Source: Granulicella arctica (GTDB lineage: Bacteria; Acidobacteriota; Terriglobia; Terriglobales; Acidobacteriaceae). Taken from it: a DNA stretch of 64,000 bases. Shown one piece after another: positions 49,184-58,025 of this stretch. Made by a program: the position numbers and the translations under genes. Numbering within the stretch: position 1 is the stretch's first letter; each line of letters opens with the position of its first letter. The notes below the pieces were generated by a model. That model was not told the DNA's origin and searched no databases. It was given only the letters and a program-made list of their open reading frames with translations. Location: assembly GCF_013410065.1 (NCBI RefSeq), contig NZ_JACCCW010000001.1:2095448-2159447 (forward strand), written 5' to 3'.

Positions 49184-50002
49184 ATGGCACATCCGCAGTT
49201 GAGCATCGTCATTCCGGCATACAACGAAAGCGCACGTATCGAATCCACGCTCGAGCGAGTCATGCAGTGCGTGGAGACACAGGACTGGGACGCCGAAGTG
49301 CTGGTAGTCGATGACGGCTCCCGCGATGACACGCCAGCCATCGTCAAACGCTGGATGGAGTTGCACCCCCGCCTTCACCTCATCCAGAACCCAGGAAATC
49401 GTGGCAAAGGATACTCGGTCCGCAACGGCCTGCTGCAGGCAGCGGGCGACATCGTCATGTTCACCGACGCCGACCTCTCCGCCCCCATGGAGGAAGCAGA
49501 TCGGCTACTCGCGGCCCTCGAAGCCGGAGCGGACGTCGCCATCGGTTCGCGCTGGATGGACCGCACCCGCCAGACCATCCACCAGCCCCTCTATCGCCAG
49601 TTCTTCGGACGCTGTTTCAACTGGATCACCCGCACCGTCATGGGCCTCCCCTTCAAGGACACCCAGTGCGGCTTCAAAGCATTCAAGCGCCCCGCCGCGC
49701 AGGTCATCTTCCGGCTACAGCGAATCGAACGCTGGGGCTTCGACCCGGAGATTCTCTTCATCGCCCGCAAACTGCGCTACAGTGTCGTCGAAGTCCCCGT
49801 CACCTGGGGCCACGACGAGCGCAGCCGCATGAGCTATCTGAAGGACGGCATGAAGATGCTCGAAGAGATGGCCGTCATCCGCGGAAACTCCATCGCAGGC
49901 CGCTACGACAAGGACATCGCCGCCATGAAGGACACCAGCAAGATGGTGACCGCCCCGGTAGAGCACGGCACCAAACCCGCCGTCAGCGAGCTCCCCCACT
50001 AA
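49184..50002 (+). CDS. Family 2 glycosyltransferase, dolichyl-phosphate glucosyltransferase-like
   Basis: 272 aa. GT-A fold: LSIVIPAYNES at the start, VLVVDDGSRDDT, GNRGKGYSVRNG and the metal-binding FTDADLSAP. CGFKAFKR and RWGFDPEILFIARK are typical of the Alg5/polyprenyl-phosphate sugar transferase group. No membrane helices. Likely transfers a sugar from a nucleotide donor to polyprenyl phosphate. Confidence 0.92.
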   Translation: MAHPQLSIVIPAYNESARIESTLERVMQCVETQDWDAEVLVVDDGSRDDTPAIVKRWMELHPRLHLIQNPGNRGKGYSVRNGLLQAAGDIVMFTDADLSAPMEEADRLLAALEAGADVAIGSRWMDRTRQTIHQPLYRQFFGRCFNWITRTVMGLPFKDTQCGFKAFKRPAAQVIFRLQRIERWGFDPEILFIARKLRYSVVEVPVTWGHDERSRMSYLKDGMKMLEEMAVIRGNSIAGRYDKDIAAMKDTSKMVTAPVEHGTKPAVSELPH

Positions 50003-50405
50003 GGCAAGCTGGATCTGCCTTTGCCGTTTCATTCTTTTCCAGCTCTACTAAAAATTGCCATCCTGAGCAAGCCATAGCCGCCTGATCGAAGCACGTGCAT
50101 TTTCTCGTTGCTTGAGTGATCCCGTCTGGTCTATCGTTCTCCAGAAATAACTTGTCCCTATATCTGTATCTTGAGCCTTCGTTATAAAGGGCACATGGGT
50201 GGTCGTAGATCAGCTGTGGGCAAAGGAGAACGAAGAAAAATCTAACTTTGCCCGCTACACGGCATCGTCGAAACTCGTGTTCTTGCCACCGTCTGTACTC
50301 TCGAAAGCCATTCTCCCCTCACACGCAGAGGAAACAGCAACTGTTTGTGATTTCCAGTTTTGCTTGACAACAACTCTCTTCGGCAATTGCTTTACACGGC
50401 GACAT
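50003..50405. other. Intergenic region before the PagL-like gene
   Basis: No gene seen. It holds a degraded copy of the dispersed repeat (50054-50098, GCCATCCTGAGCAAGCC at its start). A reading frame through 50199-50405 continues into the PagL-like protein but does not look coding. Confidence 0.5.
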
Positions 50406-51143
50406 ATGATCAAACAAAATCTAAAGTTCTTCTCTCTCTGCGTCCTTCTTGCATGCCTCATGCCGGCCACCCGATCCATGGGCCAGGATCTGGCAAGCAG
50501 ATCCTCGGATCAGGTCTCCTATCTTTCGAAGCCGCCCGATTTCAACGCAGATGTCTATTACAGAAACAAACTCGAATTCTCATTGGAGACGGGAGGGCTT
50601 CCCATCAATCTCCCCTTTATCTTCGATGTTTTTACAGGTGGCGACTACTCCCGAAACCCCCTTCATTACACCCTCGTCCCCATCTTCCCTTCGCTCCGCT
50701 GGCAGATGGGCGCAGTAAGAGGTCCCTGGATTCTGCGTGGCAACACCGACCTAACCGCCACCCTGTCCTTGACTGCAATTCCCAGAGGACCTGAAAAGGC
50801 ATACGGCGCCTTCGACCTGGGGTTCCGGCGTAATTTTGTCCAGCGCAACTGGAAAGTTGCTCCCTACTTTGAGGGACGCATGGGTGCCGGGTTCATCGAC
50901 GCGCAGGAACCACATGGCAATCCCTACGCACAGGGGCAGGACTTCACCTTCACCCTCATGGTCGGCTCCGGCGTGCGGTACAACTTTGACGGCCGCTGGA
51001 GCATGGAGGTCGGCGCCACCTACATGCACGTCTCCAATGCCTATTTATCCGAACCCAAATATGACGACAACGGAATCAATGTCTGCGGTCCATTGGTTGG
51101 GTTCAATATGCGGTTGGGCAAACCCAAACACTTCTCTGAGTGA
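50406..51143 (+). CDS. PagL-like lipid A 3-O-deacylase (acyloxyacyl hydrolase)
   Basis: 245 aa from the ATG at 50406, opening a signal peptide (MIKQNLKFFSLCVLLACLMP). The mature protein alternates aromatic beta-strands as in an outer-membrane barrel. The catalytic pair of PagL, His-x-Ser-Asn, is found as H208-S210 in MHVSNAYL. PagL removes the 3-O-acyl chain of lipid A in the outer membrane. Confidence 0.82.
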   Translation: MIKQNLKFFSLCVLLACLMPATRSMGQDLASRSSDQVSYLSKPPDFNADVYYRNKLEFSLETGGLPINLPFIFDVFTGGDYSRNPLHYTLVPIFPSLRWQMGAVRGPWILRGNTDLTATLSLTAIPRGPEKAYGAFDLGFRRNFVQRNWKVAPYFEGRMGAGFIDAQEPHGNPYAQGQDFTFTLMVGSGVRYNFDGRWSMEVGATYMHVSNAYLSEPKYDDNGINVCGPLVGFNMRLGKPKHFSE

Positions 51144-51522
51144 TCCTCTCGGACCTGCGGTTGTTTTTGTCGTTGTTTGTTCTTTCCTCAAACCCTGCAA
51201 ACACTGTCATCCTGAGCGGAGCCCTGAGCTTGTCGAAGGGCGCAGCCGAAGGACCTGCGGTTGTTTCTGTTGCGTCACCATACGAGCACGCCTGAAATGG
51301 TAGGAGCAACCTCGGAAAATTCCTGGTGGGTCAACTTCCGAATAGCCCGTGATTCTCCCTCAATTTGCTACTGGGCGAGTGTATGTCAGGAGTTCTCACT
51401 GAGTGCATTGGCGATAATCCACTCGTTGAGAACCCCAAGTTTGGTCAGCATAATTAACTTGGGAGGAGCTATCCCGAGCAGGCTTGCGTGATGCGCCTGG
51501 TCGGGATCGTCTCGGTGAGGCT
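51144..51522. other. Intergenic region with dispersed repeats
   Basis: Holds repeat copy 2 and, 51150-51170, a second occurrence of GGACCTGCGGTTGTTT. A minus-strand frame at 51386-51522 has no recognisable product. Confidence 0.5.
51205..51261. repeat. Dispersed intergenic repeat, copy 2
   Basis: Same ends as copy 1 (TGTCATCCTGAGCGGAG ... GCAGCCGAAGGACCTGCGGT), with an internal CCCTGAGCTTGTCGAAGGG, a palindromic segment common in intergenic repeats of many bacteria. Confidence 0.75.
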
Positions 51523-52356
51523 TTAACCCTTTGAGGTGCCCTGAGCCGACTCTGCTACGACCTGCCAAGCCTCCCATCCTGCGAGCCGTTCAGCGTAGGC
51601 TGCCCGTACCTGTGGCAGATTGTGGCTCCCAAGAAACAAGCGCAGCGGCGGGTTCTCCGCATCGACCAGCTTGAACATAGCATCGGGCGTGGCTTTTGGA
51701 TCGCCTCGTTGCATGGTCTTCATCCCCTCGAACACCTGCGCCTTCAGGTCTCCGTAGATGTCGAGTCCCGCGGCAAATTTCCCAGACGCCGGGCCACCGA
51801 ACTCGGTGGCATAGGCGCCCGGCTCTACGATCGACACCTTGATGCCGAAAGGCTTTACCTCCATAGCGAGGCTTTCGTGGATCGCTTCAAACGCCCATTT
51901 GGACGAACAGTACAAGCCGATCAGCGGCATTGTCACATGACCGAGAGTGCTTGAGATACCGATGATGTGACCGCTGCCTTGCTCCCGCAGCAACGGCAGT
52001 GCAGCCTGAATGACGGAGAGGGTACCGACGATGTTGGTCTCGTAGAGTGCGCGAACATCCTCCGCGCTTGCTTCTTCAATCGTGGCGATCAGGGGATAAC
52101 CTGCATTGTTGAGAACGACGTCAAGCCTGCCGAAGTAAGCGTGGGCTTGCGCCACGGCCGTCTTAACCTGATCGGGCCGGGTCACATCGAGTTCTAACGT
52201 GAGTACGTTTGCGCCATGTTTCTCCTTGAGATCGGCGATGCTTTCCAACGTACGAGCTGTAGCTGCAACCTTGTCGCCACGGTTAAGCGCGGCTTCGGCC
52301 CAAACACGTCCGAAGCCCCTGGAAGTGCCTGTAATGAACCAAACTTTCTGCAACAT
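51523..52356 (-). CDS. Short-chain dehydrogenase/reductase
   Basis: 277 aa from the ATG at 52356, which follows AAAGGAG. Rossmann motif TGTSRGFG at residues ~9-16, NNAG, and the active-site Y-x3-K in YCSSKWAFE with the preceding Ser in GISSTLG. Classical SDR of unknown substrate. A deleted second SDR and a divergent TetR gene lie just upstream. Confidence 0.93.
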   Translation of the reverse strand: MLQKVWFITGTSRGFGRVWAEAALNRGDKVAATARTLESIADLKEKHGANVLTLELDVTRPDQVKTAVAQAHAYFGRLDVVLNNAGYPLIATIEEASAEDVRALYETNIVGTLSVIQAALPLLREQGSGHIIGISSTLGHVTMPLIGLYCSSKWAFEAIHESLAMEVKPFGIKVSIVEPGAYATEFGGPASGKFAAGLDIYGDLKAQVFEGMKTMQRGDPKATPDAMFKLVDAENPPLRLFLGSHNLPQVRAAYAERLAGWEAWQVVAESAQGTSKG

Positions 52357-52400
52357 GTGCTTCTCCTTTTGTGATTTCGATCTGTCGGCGATTCCACCGC

Positions 52401-52618
52401 TTACCAAGGGATGGTGTCGGTTTCCCAGCGCGTGAACGTGCCTGTCGGGCCGTCCGGTCCAAGCAGAGCGAGGCGCACCGGCTCGCGAGCCCCTTCCTCT
52501 ACCGTTCCGGTACCCCCATTGTTGAAGTTCGTCTTGATAAATCCCGGTGATCCTTAGCGATCTGAAAGCCAATTCCTTGATTCGCTCCAGTGACCAACGC
52601 GACAGGTTTGTTTTGCAT
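52401..52618 (-). pseudogene. SDR gene with internal deletion
   Basis: An ATG at 52618, preceded by a perfect AGGAGG, starts KPVALVTGANQGIGFQIAKD, the first strand and NAD loop of an SDR. After about 23 codons the sequence switches frame and continues as PGFIKTNFNNGGTGTVEEGA and PVRLALLGPDGPTG, ending TIPW and a stop at 52401-52403; this is the C-terminal end of the same kind of enzyme. The middle ~140 residues, with the active site, are missing. The junction is near 52550. Confidence 0.8.
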
Positions 52619-52671
52619 GTTGATGTCCTCCTTGGTGCGCGGTCCGACTCCTGATATGCTCAGAAAGTTAC

Positions 52672-52710
52672 CGGAACCATGTTCCATATAATAAGCGGAA
52701 CATGGTTCCG
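52672..52710. promoter_or_regulatory. Probable TetR operator
   Basis: Perfect 14-bp inverted repeat CGGAACCATGTTCC (52672-52685) and GGAACATGGTTCCG (52697-52710), spacer 11 nt. Each arm is itself a dyad, GGAAC-N3-GTTCC. It lies between the divergent SDR remnant and the TetR gene. Confidence 0.75.
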
Positions 52711-52723
52711 ATTGCAAGGCGAC

Positions 52724-53365
52724 ATGATCAAACCTTTCGCAAAAACCGATGATGTGAAGAAGCCTGAAGACTCAAAGGCTCGCCCCATGCGTGCTGATGC
52801 ACAGCGCAAGATGGGTTCACTCCTGAAGGCGGCTGAGGAGATCTTTCAAGAATCAGGGGTGGACGCACCGGTCCGCGCGATAGCGGAACGGGCAGGTGTC
52901 GGCTTGGGGACGGTGTACCGTCATTTCCCGCAGCGATCCGATCTCATCAAAGCGGTGTTTCAGAGTCGGGTCGATGCCTGCGCGGATGCTGCCTCTGAAC
53001 TGGCAAGCCGGTATGAGCCAGGTGAAGCATTGGCTCGTTGGATGCAACGTTTCGTGGATTTCATTGCCACCAAGCGCGGGCTCGCAGCAGCCTTGCATTC
53101 CGGTGATCCAGCCTACAGCGCTCTTCCGGGTCTTTTCAACACGCGCCTGCTTCCCGCGCTGAAGTCCCTAATGGATGCCGCAGTTGCAGCGGGAGCGGTA
53201 CGGCCAGGCATGGATGCCGAAGAGTTGTTGCATGCTGTCGCCAATTTGTGCCGGGTATCTCACGAGAAAGAACCCGCCTACGCGCGCAGAATGGTCGCAC
53301 TGCTGGTGGATGGCCTTCGCTACGGAGCCGCGGCGGTCGAAACGACACCAACCAAAGCTACCTAG
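52724..53365 (+). CDS. TetR-family transcriptional regulator
   Basis: 213 aa from the ATG at 52724 (AAGGCGAC upstream); an ATG at 52679 lies inside the operator and is less likely. DNA-binding domain at ~28-75 with VRAIAERAGVGLGTVYRHFPQRSDLI. The C-terminal ligand domain is typical of regulators that control an adjacent SDR. Likely represses the divergent SDR genes and itself. Confidence 0.92.
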   Translation: MIKPFAKTDDVKKPEDSKARPMRADAQRKMGSLLKAAEEIFQESGVDAPVRAIAERAGVGLGTVYRHFPQRSDLIKAVFQSRVDACADAASELASRYEPGEALARWMQRFVDFIATKRGLAAALHSGDPAYSALPGLFNTRLLPALKSLMDAAVAAGAVRPGMDAEELLHAVANLCRVSHEKEPAYARRMVALLVDGLRYGAAAVETTPTKAT

Positions 53366-53599
53366 AAGGTCATTTGCACCAACAACAGGACTTTGTGTTT
53401 ACCCAACAGCAGCGCTTTGACCCTCGGCTGGCGCCCACAGGCCGAGTCACTCATGGAGCACGACGCCAACCTGCTCTACGAGTTCTGGGGGCAACTATTC
53501 AGAAACTGACCCGCCACTGAAGAATTCAAGAGATAGCCTCAAACCCAACAAATCTCTATGCTAAGTAACTGAAGTCAAGCAAAGCTCCGGAGTCAATAT

Positions 53600-54514
53600 T
53601 TGTTGCGTTCAGCCTTTATCGCCCTCTCAAGAAACAAAACCATGCGCTCCTTCTCCGAGCGCTCCTCTTTAGGGCGAAAGCTGTCGGGCCGCTTCGTCGC
53701 CGGTATGTCTGTCGAGGACGCCCTCCACGCCTGTGAAGCCGTCAACCGCGAAGGCATCGCCGTCTCCCTCGACTCACTCGGCGAAAGCGTCACCACCGAG
53801 TCTCAGGCACGCGCCTCGGCGCAGATCTATCACGAGCTCCTCGACGCAATCCAGGCCCGCGGCTTGAACGCCAACGTCAGCGCCAAGCTCACCCAGATGG
53901 GCATGGACTTCGACCCCACCCTGGCGGAACGCATTATGGATGAGATCGTCGCTCACGCCGCCGCCGCCGACAGCTTCGTTCGCGTCGACATGGAGGGCAG
54001 CGAACTCACCGAGGCCACCCTCGTAATGGTCGAATCTATTAACGCGCGCGCGCGTGGGCGCGTAGGTGCTGTCCTGCAATCCTATCTCTACCGCACCGAG
54101 GCCGATGCTGAGCGTATGTTAGGGCAGGGAATCCGTATCCGTCTCTGCAAGGGAGCCTATAAAGAAGGCCCGGCGGTAGCGTTTCCGGAGAAGTCCGATG
54201 TCGATGCGAACTATCTCAAGCTGGCGAAACGCATGATCGCCTCACCCGTCTTCTGCGGCATGGCCACGCACGATGAAGCGATCGTCAAAGAGATCTGCCG
54301 ATTCGTAAAAGATCAGGGAATCGCGAAGAGCGCGTTCGAATTCCAGATGCTTTACGGAATTCGCCGCGACCTGCAACGGAAGCTGGCGGCGCAGGGCTTT
54401 GGGGTTCGCGTCTATATTCCGTTCGGCACGGAGTGGTACCCCTACTTTATGCGTCGGCTGGCCGAGCGGCCCGCCAATGTATTCTTTCTGGCCAAAAACT
54501 TCTTCAAGAGCTGA
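53600..54514 (+). CDS. Proline dehydrogenase
   Basis: 304 aa, monofunctional FAD enzyme that oxidises proline to pyrroline-5-carboxylate. The TTG at 53600 gives MLRSAFIALSR, which matches the family start; an ATG at 53642 is the alternative. Motifs: RLCKGAYKEGP and the signature FEFQMLYGIRRDLQ, then RVYIPFGTEWYPYFMRRLAERP. No P5C dehydrogenase domain or gene is adjacent. Confidence 0.93.
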   Translation: MLRSAFIALSRNKTMRSFSERSSLGRKLSGRFVAGMSVEDALHACEAVNREGIAVSLDSLGESVTTESQARASAQIYHELLDAIQARGLNANVSAKLTQMGMDFDPTLAERIMDEIVAHAAAADSFVRVDMEGSELTEATLVMVESINARARGRVGAVLQSYLYRTEADAERMLGQGIRIRLCKGAYKEGPAVAFPEKSDVDANYLKLAKRMIASPVFCGMATHDEAIVKEICRFVKDQGIAKSAFEFQMLYGIRRDLQRKLAAQGFGVRVYIPFGTEWYPYFMRRLAERPANVFFLAKNFFKS

Positions 54515-54517
54515 TTT

Positions 54518-54533
54518 TGTTCCACGTGGAACA
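54518..54533. other. parS-like ParB-binding palindrome, site 1
   Basis: Perfect 16-bp palindrome TGTTCCACGTGGAACA, matching the chromosomal parS pattern TGTTNCACGTGNAACA. It starts 4 bp after the proline dehydrogenase stop. Confidence 0.75.
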
Positions 54534-54550
54534 TTCCGTGGAACCCAGAA

Positions 54551-54566
54551 TGTTCCACGTGGAACA
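54551..54566. other. parS-like ParB-binding palindrome, site 2
   Basis: Second perfect TGTTCCACGTGGAACA, 33 bp centre to centre from site 1. Between them TTCCGTGGAAC (54534-54544) looks like a degraded third copy lacking two bases. Confidence 0.75.
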
Positions 54567-54568
54567 AT

Positions 54569-55816
54569 TTAGCGCGATGCGTTCTGAGTCGGGACCGGCT
54601 CGGCGAGAAGCTGTTCGACGAGCGCGGTGACGCTCTTAGTCAGCTCTTCGTGGGCGGGAGGGTTGGCAGGACCGGCAAAACCTGCATGAATCTCCTTCAC
54701 GCGGCCGTCGCGACCGATGAAGAAAGAGGTCGGCCAGCAGTTAAGGTTGTTGGCCTGCGTGATCTTCTCGTTGAGCTGCTCAGGCTCGCCTGCCAGTAGA
54801 ACGGTGTAGGTGATGCCGTAGCGCTGGATGAAGGCGTGCAGGCGGGTCGGGTCCTTGAGCTGGTCGGCTTCTTCGAAGGAGAGGTTCACGATCTCAAGGC
54901 CGCGGGTGTGGAACTGCTTGTAGAGGCTCTCAAGGAAGGGAGCCTCGTCGTGGCAGTTGGGGCACCAGGAGCCACCGACGGCGACGATGACGACCTTGCC
55001 GTCGAACTGCACATCCTTGCTGGAGACGAGCTTGCCGCTAAGATCAGGCGCGCTGAACTGGAGGGGCGTAGTGGGATCCTTGAGGGTGGTTTGCTGGGTG
55101 GGGTCTGTGGGAGCGGGAAGGTTTTGCTTGCGGGCCTCGGCGGGGCGGTGAGCGACCAGGTTGGTCTGTTTATCATTTAGTAAATTACTAAGTAGTAATG
55201 TGCCATCTGGCTGTGGAGCGAAGCTGTAGAGGGCGGGACCGGCGGCGGTGAAGTGGGAGACCTTGTAGATGGGCTCACCGCTCTTGCCTGAACCGTAGAG
55301 GGAGCCGGTGTCGCCGTCGATGCGTTGGATGACGGCTCGGAGGTCGCTTCCTTTTTGTTCCACGCGGAGCTGCCAGGCGGATTCGCCCTTGGCGCTCTTT
55401 ACTTCGACCTCCCAATCACCGTCGATGGAGGGCGGTGTGTTGCCGCTGGGGTCTTTGGTTGTGGCGGTGGTGAGTTGGACCGGGATGCGGGTTGCTCCTG
55501 CGGCGGTGCTGCCGAAGGTTCCGGTGAGGGTGCCATTGTCGAGTGTGGCGTCGAGGGTGCGGGCGAAGTAGTTGAAGGTGAGGACGAGGTGGTTGCCGGT
55601 GAGGACGGCGCTGGTTGCGGGGCTCGATTCGGGACCGTTGCGGAGGGCGGCCTGGAGCTTGTCGCCCTTGCCAGTGATCTGGAGGGTGAGAGGGACTTGC
55701 TGGCCCTTGACGGTGGCGTCTCCCTGCCAGATTCCGTCGATATGGGTTTTGGCGTGGGCAAACGTAGAGACGGACAGTAGCAGAATGCCGGCAAGAATCT
55801 TCATGGGCGTGCTCAT
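54569..55816 (-). CDS. Exported TlpA/thioredoxin-fold protein
   Basis: 415 aa with a signal peptide ending near FAHA (residue ~22). Residues ~25-245 are two beta-rich repeats (HIDGIWQGDATVKGQQVPL and SIDGDWEVEVKSAKG begin them). Residues ~250-400 are a TlpA-like thioredoxin domain with the redox pair in SWCPNCHDEAP. Probably a periplasmic thiol-disulfide reductase, for example for cytochrome c or a specific partner. Confidence 0.9.
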   Translation of the reverse strand: MSTPMKILAGILLLSVSTFAHAKTHIDGIWQGDATVKGQQVPLTLQITGKGDKLQAALRNGPESSPATSAVLTGNHLVLTFNYFARTLDATLDNGTLTGTFGSTAAGATRIPVQLTTATTKDPSGNTPPSIDGDWEVEVKSAKGESAWQLRVEQKGSDLRAVIQRIDGDTGSLYGSGKSGEPIYKVSHFTAAGPALYSFAPQPDGTLLLSNLLNDKQTNLVAHRPAEARKQNLPAPTDPTQQTTLKDPTTPLQFSAPDLSGKLVSSKDVQFDGKVVIVAVGGSWCPNCHDEAPFLESLYKQFHTRGLEIVNLSFEEADQLKDPTRLHAFIQRYGITYTVLLAGEPEQLNEKITQANNLNCWPTSFFIGRDGRVKEIHAGFAGPANPPAHEELTKSVTALVEQLLAEPVPTQNASR

Positions 55817-56035
55817 TTCTATGTGGTTGTGGGATAGGGCTTGGAGGAAGGTCGCTTGTTAGCGGGTGCGACGCGCGTCTGTGCAGGCCAGCTGAGAGCG
55901 GCGGCAACAACAGAGCTTGTGGAGCGTCAACATGAGTTAAAGGTAGGTCATGCCGGGGGAAAGGGTCAAGCGGGGTGAGATCTCACCTTCATTCACTCAT
56001 CCAAAATGGGTAGAGCGGGTGGATGAAGGCGAGAG

Positions 56036-57961
56036 TTACTTATTTAGTTCGATGGCGAGGATTTGCCCGGCAACATTGGGTGCTGATATCTCCGCATATT
56101 TCACGCTAGCCTTCATGCCTTCGATATCAGTGCAGGGTTTGATCTCATCATTTGAGGTGTAATTGCCTAGAGTGAAGTCGATTTTGTAGAAGTTATTGTT
56201 GTAGAGCGAGATAGCTTTGCCGGCCTGCTCGATGCTGAGTGCGATGACGGCAGGGTAGGAACACTGTACGCCGCGGATAACTCCTGTAATCGTATGCCTC
56301 GGGCCGGTTGAGTCCTCTGCCGGGTACTTTGGAGCGGCTTCCGTAGTGCCGATCATCTTTCCATCGACCTTCTTAAAGACAACCGTTTTTCCGGTGCCGG
56401 TCACACTCGTGTCGCCGGTCTGGGGTTGGAGCGAGGTTGTCTGCTTGATGGTCACCTGTGCTGCGTTTTCGGCATTTACCGTGTGCGCATGGTCCGCTGC
56501 GGCCTGAAATTTCTGCAACTGCTCAATGCGGGTTTGAAGCTGTGCTATCTCGTCGGGAGTTTTCGCGACGCGCTTCGCAGCCTTCAACACGCCTAGAGCG
56601 CCGGGATACTGCTGCTCCATGGAGAGGACGGTGGCGGTGTTGATGCGGTAGTCCAGGTTTTCTGGCTCGAGCTCTACTGCCTGCACATTGAGGATGTGGG
56701 CTTCCCTGAACTTCTGCTGGTGGAAGGCGTAGAACATGGCGAGTGCATCGTATGCGGGCGCGAACGCTGGGTTGAGTCTGATGGAAGCGCGCAGGCTGGA
56801 TTCGATGGCCGCATCTTGCTCGCTGTTGCTGCCTTGCATGGACATCGTTGCGTAGTAATAGTGGGCGAGATAGCTCTGTGAGTCAAGCTGAATGGCTTCG
56901 CCATACCACTTCCTGGCGCTGGCAATGTCACCTTCGCGGAACTTGAGAGAGCCCATCACTTCATGAGCGAGGGCGTTTTTCGGGTCATCTCGCAGAGTGT
57001 TATCGAGCAATGCTTGTGCATCTTTGGTGCGCCCGTTATCGACGAGAACGTCAGCACGGATCGCATCGACCTCGGGCTTCGGTACGAACCGGACTTGAAA
57101 GGAAGATTGGTCGGCCGTGATTGCTGTATTCATCCGAAACATTTTGAAGCTGCCCTGCTCCACGTAGTTGTCCAGAGATTTCTGGAGTTGCTTCAGATCA
57201 CCGAATGCATGTTGTGCTGCGGTGACTGGATCTTCGTGCTGTACGAGCAATTTTGCATAGTCGCCGATGCGGTCGGCGTTCTTCTCACGGTCAGTAACCA
57301 TGATGTAGTGTGTGAGCGCCCAGGATTCGGCGTAGAAGACTGAGCCTTTTTGTTCATCGTGATAATACGGTGAGGTGTAATCGACGCTGAAGAGGGTTGT
57401 AAGCGGGAGCAAGCGATTCTGGCGGAGGTAGAGAATGTCATCGGAGCTGGGTTCGCCGAGCAGCACCTCTTTCTCGTGGATATCGGTGTTCTGGTAGAAC
57501 TCGGCGAGGCCTTCGTTGAGCCAGAGAGGCACCCAGGTAGCCTTGCCCATCATGAGGTGGGTGTACTCGTGATAGACGGTGGAGAAGGGATGCTCTCCCT
57601 GAGCGTCGAGGCGTAGCAAGATGTAGTGCTTATCTGGAGCACGGAGGAAGAGGCCAGCGAGATCGAGCTGGTTTTTTGCGAGGTAGGCCTCGGGTTCTAT
57701 GGATTGGAAGCCTTTCCTGTCTTTGAACGCAAGGACGATGATGGGCGAACCTGCGTCTGCGGTGGCGGTGGGGAGAAGGGTGTGAAAGACCGAGCGCATC
57801 TGCTCGAATTGCAGGGTGATGCGGCGAGCCTGTTTTTCGTTGGAGTCGGTCAGGACAATGAAGTGCGTACTGTGAACTTCAACCCAGTGATCAGTCGATT
57901 CACCCAAAAGGCAGAGAGGGGTCCATACAAATAGAGCAAGGGCAGCCAGGAGTTTTCGCAT
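56036..57961 (-). CDS. Exported DUF1570-like gluzincin with TPR repeats
   Basis: 641 aa, signal peptide to about residue 21. A zinc-peptidase motif H131-E-x-x-H135 (YHEYTHLMM) is followed by WLNEGLAEFYQ with the third ligand Glu at 150 or 154. TPR-type helices run from about 305 to 480 (ALAHEVMGSLKFREGDIASA, FAPAYDALAMFYAF). A C-terminal region of ~150 residues is not recognised. Exported; substrate unknown. Confidence 0.85.
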   Translation of the reverse strand: MRKLLAALALFVWTPLCLLGESTDHWVEVHSTHFIVLTDSNEKQARRITLQFEQMRSVFHTLLPTATADAGSPIIVLAFKDRKGFQSIEPEAYLAKNQLDLAGLFLRAPDKHYILLRLDAQGEHPFSTVYHEYTHLMMGKATWVPLWLNEGLAEFYQNTDIHEKEVLLGEPSSDDILYLRQNRLLPLTTLFSVDYTSPYYHDEQKGSVFYAESWALTHYIMVTDREKNADRIGDYAKLLVQHEDPVTAAQHAFGDLKQLQKSLDNYVEQGSFKMFRMNTAITADQSSFQVRFVPKPEVDAIRADVLVDNGRTKDAQALLDNTLRDDPKNALAHEVMGSLKFREGDIASARKWYGEAIQLDSQSYLAHYYYATMSMQGSNSEQDAAIESSLRASIRLNPAFAPAYDALAMFYAFHQQKFREAHILNVQAVELEPENLDYRINTATVLSMEQQYPGALGVLKAAKRVAKTPDEIAQLQTRIEQLQKFQAAADHAHTVNAENAAQVTIKQTTSLQPQTGDTSVTGTGKTVVFKKVDGKMIGTTEAAPKYPAEDSTGPRHTITGVIRGVQCSYPAVIALSIEQAGKAISLYNNNFYKIDFTLGNYTSNDEIKPCTDIEGMKASVKYAEISAPNVAGQILAIELNK

Positions 57962-58025
57962 CGTGGAGTGAAGGGTAAACCAAAAGATCTGTGTGATGGA
58001 AGGTAAATCGATGCTGATATTGGCT

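Noticed and set aside
51386-51577. Small minus-strand frame after the SDR gene
   Set aside because: No recognisable product, overlaps the SDR end, no ribosome-binding site.
52679-52723. ATG at 52679 as the TetR start
   Set aside because: It lies within the inverted repeat, and the ATG at 52724 has a ribosome-binding site.
53398-53514. Short frame ending in NLLYEFWGQLFRN after the TetR gene
   Set aside because: Might be the tail of a lost gene, but too short to assign to any family.
54518-54566. Reading the parS palindromes as a transcription terminator
   Set aside because: A palindrome without a loop folds poorly, there is no T-run, and two identical copies match the ParB site exactly.
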